From contig MTCR01000130.1 in the NCBI GenBank assembly GCA_002212725.1, positions 1-64,000 of the forward strand: 64,000 nt of DNA, in the 5' to 3' direction. Below, piece after piece: positions 59,978 through 64,000 of the stretch (position 1 is its first letter; the number at the start of each line of letters is the position of its first letter). The notes under the pieces were generated by a model, which made no database searches, was not told the origin of the DNA, and worked only from the letters and a program-made list of their open reading frames with translations. The translations under genes and the position numbers were made by a program. Origin of the DNA: Sphingobacteriales bacterium TSM_CSM. Its GTDB lineage: Bacteria; Bacteroidota; Bacteroidia; Chitinophagales; UBA2359.

Positions 59978-61798
59978 ATGAACGTACTGGGATTATCTGC
60001 TTTTTACCACGACTCTGCTGCTGCCATTCTCCAAAACGGTAAAATTATTGCCGCCGCACAGGAAGAGCGTTTTACCCGAATAAAAAACGACCCCTCTTTT
60101 CCGCAACATGCTGCCCGTTTTTGCCTCCAATATGCCGGGCTTTCCCTCTCTGAAATAGATGCGGTGGTTTTTTATGATAAACCATTGCTTAAATTTGAAC
60201 GGCTGTTAGAAACTTATTATGCCTTTGCCCCAAAAGGATGGCGCTCGTTTGTAAATGCCATGCCCGTTTGGATGAAGGAAAAGATGTTTATGAAAAAATT
60301 GCTCAAAGACGAGTTGCAGCAATTACAACCGGGCATAAAAAAAATGCCCCGCCTCCTGTTTCCCGAACACCACTTGTCGCACGCAGCAAGTGCTTTTTAC
60401 CCTTCTCCCTGCACCGAGTCGGCAATTCTTACCCTTGACGGGGTAGGAGAGTGGGCAACCGCATCAATCTGTTATGGCAAGCATAACCAAATTACCCTGC
60501 TCAAAGAACTCAGGTTTCCGCATTCGGTGGGTTTGCTGTATTCGGCTTTTACCTATTTTCTTGGTTTTGAAGTAAACGAAGGTGAATATAAACTCATGGG
60601 GCTTGCACCCTACGGAAATCCGCATTCGCCTGAAGTTGAGCAGTATATACAAAAAATAAAATCAGAATTGGTAAGTATTGCCCCCGACGGCTCTTTGTGG
60701 CTCAATCAGCGGTATTTCAATTATGCAACCGGTTTGGAAATGGTAAACCAGCGGTTGTGGAAAAACTTGTTTGGTTTTGAACGCAGAAACCCCGAAGCAC
60801 CCATAGAACAACAGCATTGTAACCTTGCATTGGCCATTCAGCAGGTAACAGAGCAGGTGGTGCTGGCTATGGCAGCCGAGGCAAAAAGGCTTACCGGCTC
60901 TAACAATTTATGTATGGCTGGCGGTGTTGCACTTAACTGTGTTGCCAATGGAAAACTGCTCAAATCCGCTCTGTTTGACAACCTGTATATTCAACCGGCT
61001 GCCGGCGATGCCGGCGGCGCATTAGGTGCTGCCCTGGCGGCTTACCACATCGGGTTTAACCAACCCCGCACCGGTACGGCAGCAGGAGATTTTGACTCCA
61101 TGCAGGGTGCTTATCTTGGCCCCGAATTTTCAGAACTCGATATACAACAAACGGCCCGAACCTTTAAATTGCCTTTTACCCGCTATACAACTTTTGAACC
61201 GCTTGCCCAACGCGTTGCACAACTTATTGCCGGGGGTAATGCCGTAGGCTGGTTTCAGGGCAGAATGGAATATGGCCCCAGGGCTTTGGGTAACCGCAGC
61301 ATATTGGGCGATGCCCGAAATCCTGACATGCAAAAAAAACTGAACCTTAAAATTAAATATCGCGAAAGTTTCCGCCCCTTTGCACCTTCGGTACTGGAGG
61401 AAGATTGCCATACCTATTTTGAATTAAACTGCCCTTCGCCCTATATGCTGTTGGTTGCCAATGTGCAAAACCATTTCCGAAACCCATTGCCCGAAAATTA
61501 CCACCAATTGCCGCTAAAAGAAAAACTTTATTTTATCCGTGCTGCCATACCGGCTGTTACGCATATTGATTTTTCTGCCCGCATACAAACCGTAAACAGG
61601 CAAGCCAACCCGCAATACTACCAATTGCTTGCCGCCTTTAAAGAGATTACCGGCTTTGGGGTGTTGGTGAACACCAGTTTTAATGTGCGCGGAGAACCTA
61701 TTGTATGTACACCCGATGATGCAGTGCGCTGCTTTTTAAATACCGAAATGGATTATCTGGCTATGGGCAACTTTCTGTTTGCCAAAAAAAATGAATAA
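59978..61798 (+). CDS. NodU/CmcH-type carbamoyltransferase
   Basis: A 606-residue O-carbamoyltransferase. The N-terminal Kae1-like domain has MNVLGLSAFYHDSAAAIL, AAQEERFTRIKND, LFPEHHLSHAASAFYPSP (metal-binding His pair) and LCMAGGVALNCVANGK. The C-terminal domain has YGPRALGNRSILGDAR and FRPFAPSVLEEDC, ending with GFGVLVNTSFNVRGEPIV. The family transfers carbamoyl from carbamoyl phosphate to hydroxyls of sugars or polyketides. The adjacent small DUF5989 gene is its usual partner and points to cell-surface glycan modification. Confidence 0.92.
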   Translation: MNVLGLSAFYHDSAAAILQNGKIIAAAQEERFTRIKNDPSFPQHAARFCLQYAGLSLSEIDAVVFYDKPLLKFERLLETYYAFAPKGWRSFVNAMPVWMKEKMFMKKLLKDELQQLQPGIKKMPRLLFPEHHLSHAASAFYPSPCTESAILTLDGVGEWATASICYGKHNQITLLKELRFPHSVGLLYSAFTYFLGFEVNEGEYKLMGLAPYGNPHSPEVEQYIQKIKSELVSIAPDGSLWLNQRYFNYATGLEMVNQRLWKNLFGFERRNPEAPIEQQHCNLALAIQQVTEQVVLAMAAEAKRLTGSNNLCMAGGVALNCVANGKLLKSALFDNLYIQPAAGDAGGALGAALAAYHIGFNQPRTGTAAGDFDSMQGAYLGPEFSELDIQQTARTFKLPFTRYTTFEPLAQRVAQLIAGGNAVGWFQGRMEYGPRALGNRSILGDARNPDMQKKLNLKIKYRESFRPFAPSVLEEDCHTYFELNCPSPYMLLVANVQNHFRNPLPENYHQLPLKEKLYFIRAAIPAVTHIDFSARIQTVNRQANPQYYQLLAAFKEITGFGVLVNTSFNVRGEPIVCTPDDAVRCFLNTEMDYLAMGNFLFAKKNE

Positions 61799-61867
61799 GC
61801 ATAGCAATACTGCCAATTTTTGTATTTTTTTACCTATATTGCAACTTTATTAAACTTAAACTGCCCC

Positions 61868-62020
61868 ATGTTGGAGTTTTTAAAAGATTTCTGGCTGTTT
61901 CTTATGGAGCGCAAAAAATGGTGGCTTGCTCCCATCATAATTGTACTGCTGTTGCTGGGCATTTTGCTCATTTTTTCGGGCGGCTCGGCGGTTACACCTT
62001 TTATTTATACGCTGTTTTAG
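61868..62020 (+). CDS. DUF5989 small membrane protein
   Basis: A 50-residue protein starting at the ATG at 61868 (MLEFLKDFWLFLMERKKWW), with one transmembrane helix (LAPIIIVLLLLGILLIF) and the conserved tail GGSAVTPFIYTLF. This matches DUF5989, almost always found beside NodU-type carbamoyltransferases; here it lies 69 nt downstream. Likely a membrane anchor or partner for that enzyme or an associated SGNH-type protein. Confidence 0.87.
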   Translation: MLEFLKDFWLFLMERKKWWLAPIIIVLLLLGILLIFSGGSAVTPFIYTLF

Positions 62021-62066
62021 CAAGGTGTTTCTGTTTTTCCTTATCAAGCACGTTTATCTTAAACGC

Positions 62067-62096
62067 AAAAAGGCTGCCCATACAGACAGCCTTTTT
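62067..62096. terminator. Bidirectional terminator
   Basis: Arms AAAAAGGCTG (62067-62076) and CAGCCTTTTT (62087-62096), A-rich left and T-rich right, between the DUF5989 gene and the convergent T9SS protein gene. Confidence 0.85.
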
Positions 62097-62135
62097 GTTT
62101 ATGCTGCGGTTAAGCCGCAGGGGTGGGAGTTATTA

Positions 62136-62945
62136 CTACTTGGCAAGCAGAATTTTTTCTGTCACTTTTTCGCTGCCATTGTCAATTTCAATGAGGTAGT
62201 AGCCGTTGCCAAATTTCGACAGGTCAACATCTAAGGTGTGCTTACCCGAAATTACGTTTTTCTGTGCGCTGTAAACATTGCGTCCAAGCATATCGTAAAC
62301 GGCAATATTTACGTTGCCGCTTTCTTTTACCCCGTATTCAACCGTAACTTTGTTTTGGGTGTAGTTGGGGTAAATAATTATGCCGGTAGTGGCGGTTTCG
62401 AGGGTGGGAACCGATACTGCTTCCAAAGCACTGCTCAGTTCGCCCAAATCGTGTTGGTAGCCGCTGTTGTCAACGGTGTTAAAAGCAGTGTACTTGGTGG
62501 TGAAAGCCAAGTTGGCAGGCGCCGAAGCATCAACAACCTCAAAGCAGAATTGGGCAACATCTACCCATTCGGTATTGGTAATGGTAGGACATCCCTGGTT
62601 CGGTGCAAGCAGCAAAATGGCATAGTTTCCTTCACCCAGTTCGCCGGTTTCAAGCGAGGTAAAACTGTTGCGGTAAAAAGAAGTGGTGCCGCTGAGGGCA
62701 CATAAATCGGTTTCGCTGAATTTAATGGGCGTAGCAGCAGGATTGCGCAATGCGGCCGTGTTATAGGTAAAAAATACCGTTGCGCTGCCAATTTCAAAGC
62801 TAATATCTTGTGCTTTTACCTGTACGGTTACGCAGTAGCTGTTGTCAGACAGGGTGCCGTTGGCAAAACGCACATCTACCACCCCAGCAAAACTTAGTTG
62901 GGCTGTTAAGAGCAATACCACAAAAAGGGTGAACAGATTTTTCAT
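62136..62945 (-). CDS. Small T9SS protein with cohesin-like domain
   Basis: A 269-residue exported protein: signal peptide MKNLFTLFVVLLLTAQLSFA, then a domain of about 150 residues (VTVQVKAQDISFEIGSATVF, YNTAALRNP, VAQFCFEVVD) with the strand pattern of cohesin-like or CBM2/3-like modules, and a C-terminal type A T9SS sorting domain (IIIYPNYTQNKVTVEY, AVYDMLGRNVYSA, GYYLIEIDNG). A surface or released protein; binding partner unknown. Confidence 0.78.
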   Translation of the reverse strand: MKNLFTLFVVLLLTAQLSFAGVVDVRFANGTLSDNSYCVTVQVKAQDISFEIGSATVFFTYNTAALRNPAATPIKFSETDLCALSGTTSFYRNSFTSLETGELGEGNYAILLLAPNQGCPTITNTEWVDVAQFCFEVVDASAPANLAFTTKYTAFNTVDNSGYQHDLGELSSALEAVSVPTLETATTGIIIYPNYTQNKVTVEYGVKESGNVNIAVYDMLGRNVYSAQKNVISGKHTLDVDLSKFGNGYYLIEIDNGSEKVTEKILLAK

Positions 62946-63331
62946 GTGTATGTATTTTTAAATTGCCGGTAAATATCGGAGTTTTTTTACAAATTGCAAC
63001 TGTAAAGCTACTACTTAGTACGAAAATAAGCAAGTTAAGTTAATAAAATTTGAAAATTTTTTTTTCGCTTCTTATTAATGTCTTCCTTTGCTGTATGTTA
63101 AATCCCTGCGAAGCAAAAAAGTAAATGCCTTTTTCGCTTTTTTGCCAGAAAAATATTGCCTTTTACCGCAACAGCCGGGCAGTTCTTTTGTTTTCTTGTA
63201 AGTTATAAACCATAACCCCGTTGTTTGTGTTCATTAGGGGTTGTACCGTATAGTAAAACAATTTGCCGGACTATAACCGGCATAGCCGCATATAATTTTT
63301 TATCAGTTAAACAAAACTTTTTGCTATTGCC
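62946..63331. other. AT-rich divergent intergenic region
   Basis: 385 bases between the T9SS gene and the bacilliredoxin gene with no coding frame. It contains AT-rich runs near 63055-63065, and two small inverted repeats: AACCCC/GGGGTT around 63213-63242, and TGCCGG/CCGGCA at 63264-63282, about 50 nt before the bacilliredoxin ATG. Their role is unclear; the second could be an operator or leader hairpin. Confidence 0.45.
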
Positions 63332-63748
63332 ATGTATCCATTGCACATTACCACACCCATGAAAGCCGATTTAGTTGATATAGGGTTTGAAGACCTTACC
63401 ACCCCCGAACAGGTTGATAACATTATTACCAACACCGAAGGCACTGTTTTTATTGTGATTAACTCCGTTTGCGGTTGTGCTGCCGGAAATGCACGCCCCG
63501 CCGCCAAATTGGCCATGCAGTATGCCAACAAAAAACCCGATAAATTTGCTACCGTTTTTGCCGGCGTAGATACAGCCGCCACCAACCAAGTGCGCAAATA
63601 CACATTGCCGTTTCCTCCCTCGTCGCCTTCTATGGCCTTGTTTAAAGACGGTAAACTGGTGCATTTTGTAGAGCGCCATCAAATTGAAGGCGTGGCAGCG
63701 CAGGTTATTGCCCGCCACCTTTTAACCGCTTTTGAAGAATACTGCTAA
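63332..63748 (+). CDS. BrxA/BrxB family bacilliredoxin
   Basis: A 138-residue thioredoxin-fold protein (YphP/YqiW family). The active site is the CGC motif in VINSVCGCAAGNARP (about residues 44-58), and FPPSSPSMALFKDGKLVHF is the family's cis-Pro region. In Firmicutes it removes bacillithiol from proteins; Bacteroidota also carry bacillithiol pathways, so debacillithiolation is plausible. MYPLHIT at the N-terminus suits the family start. Confidence 0.92.
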   Translation: MYPLHITTPMKADLVDIGFEDLTTPEQVDNIITNTEGTVFIVINSVCGCAAGNARPAAKLAMQYANKKPDKFATVFAGVDTAATNQVRKYTLPFPPSSPSMALFKDGKLVHFVERHQIEGVAAQVIARHLLTAFEEYC

Positions 63749-63770
63749 ATAATATGGCTTTGTGCTGCTT

Positions 63771-63810
63771 CGGGTTGGCTGTTGTTGTTCCGGCAAAATA
63801 AGCCAACCCG
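63771..63810. terminator. Bidirectional terminator
   Basis: Perfect 10-bp arms CGGGTTGGCT (63771-63780) and AGCCAACCCG (63801-63810), followed by a T-rich stretch, between the bacilliredoxin gene and the convergent rhomboid gene. Confidence 0.75.
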
Positions 63811-63840
63811 ATTTGTTTTTATACAATTCGGTTGTAAACC

Positions 63841-64000
63841 CTACATGCCGCCCCTTATCTGTTCATAAAAATAAATGGCTAAACTCGGCTCAAATGCCAG
63901 GGTAAAAACAATGCCAAAAATGCCGCCGTAAAAGTGGGCATTATGCCCTATATTATCTTGTATGTTGCGGGCGGCATACCATGAGTAGGCAAGATATAAA
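63841..64000 (-). CDS. Rhomboid family intramembrane protease, C-terminal part
   Basis: Only the last 52 codons lie in the window, ending in TAG at 63841-63843. The visible part has the last catalytic helix motif GHNAHFYGGIFGIVF, where the histidine of the Ser-His dyad sits in the typical HxxHFxG context, followed by a short cytoplasmic tail ending QIRGGM. The serine-bearing GxSG helix would be upstream, outside the window. Confidence 0.85.
   Translation of the reverse strand, partial: LYLAYSWYAARNIQDNIGHNAHFYGGIFGIVFTLAFEPSLAIYFYEQIRGGM

Overview
The window looks like a chromosomal segment of a Bacteroidota bacterium. Four secreted proteins end in type IX secretion (T9SS) type A sorting domains. 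There are also DUF5916 and choice-of-anchor L proteins, a sphingosine-1-phosphate-lyase-like enzyme, and several intergenic matches to the Bacteroidota -7 element TAnnTTTG. Most genes are ordinary housekeeping or envelope genes.

Layout. 1-1005: an Rpn-like PD-(D/E)XK nuclease gene whose 3' end runs into RNase P RNA core sequence at the window edge. 1.1-12.8 kb: recQ, a choice-of-anchor L surface protein, a GNAT enzyme, a MORN lipoprotein and two giant paralogous BNR-propeller T9SS proteins. 13-16 kb: lipA, a thioredoxin-like lipoprotein, dapB and msrB. 16.3-25.5 kb: an inorganic-sulfur block on the minus strand (porin, DsrE, SoxB-like, TsdA-like dihaem cytochrome, rhodanese, persulfide dioxygenase-rhodanese fusion, TauE exporter, Crp regulator, thiol methyltransferase). 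25.5-33.2 kb: a coiled-coil membrane protein, a FAD oxidoreductase, a second Crp regulator, a DUF5916 protein and rsmI.

33.2-44.9 kb is the accessory core. It is a type III-B (Cmr) CRISPR effector operon, entirely on the minus strand, in transcription order cmr1, ptuA, ptuB, a small ORF, AbiEii-like nucleotidyltransferase, a small partner, cmr2, cmr3, CARF-nuclease, a 32-codon gene remnant, cmr4, cmr5, cmr6. A complete Septu-like ATPase + HNH module and a nucleotidyltransferase toxin-type pair sit between cmr1 and cmr2. Almost every junction is an overlap or a gap of 25 nt or less, so all of them appear to be expressed as one transcript. No CRISPR array, cas1, cas2 or cas6 lies in the window. 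Cmr2 keeps the GGDD cyclase motif but has no HD nuclease domain, so interference should depend on Cmr4 RNA cleavage plus cyclic-oligoadenylate signalling to the CARF-PD-(D/E)XK protein, possibly backed up by the embedded modules. This composite operon is the most notable system here.

45-64 kb: 3-hydroxyacyl-CoA dehydrogenase, S1P-lyase-like enzyme, tyrS, thrB, thpR, an RNA methyltransferase, a 1632-residue TPR protein, etfBA, a bifunctional-nuclease-family protein, a NodU-type carbamoyltransferase with DUF5989, a small T9SS protein, a bacilliredoxin and the 3' end of a rhomboid protease gene. No tRNA or rRNA gene, insertion sequence or CRISPR array was recognised. Start codons were re-chosen where the longest reading frame began at an unlikely upstream GTG, TTG or ATG.
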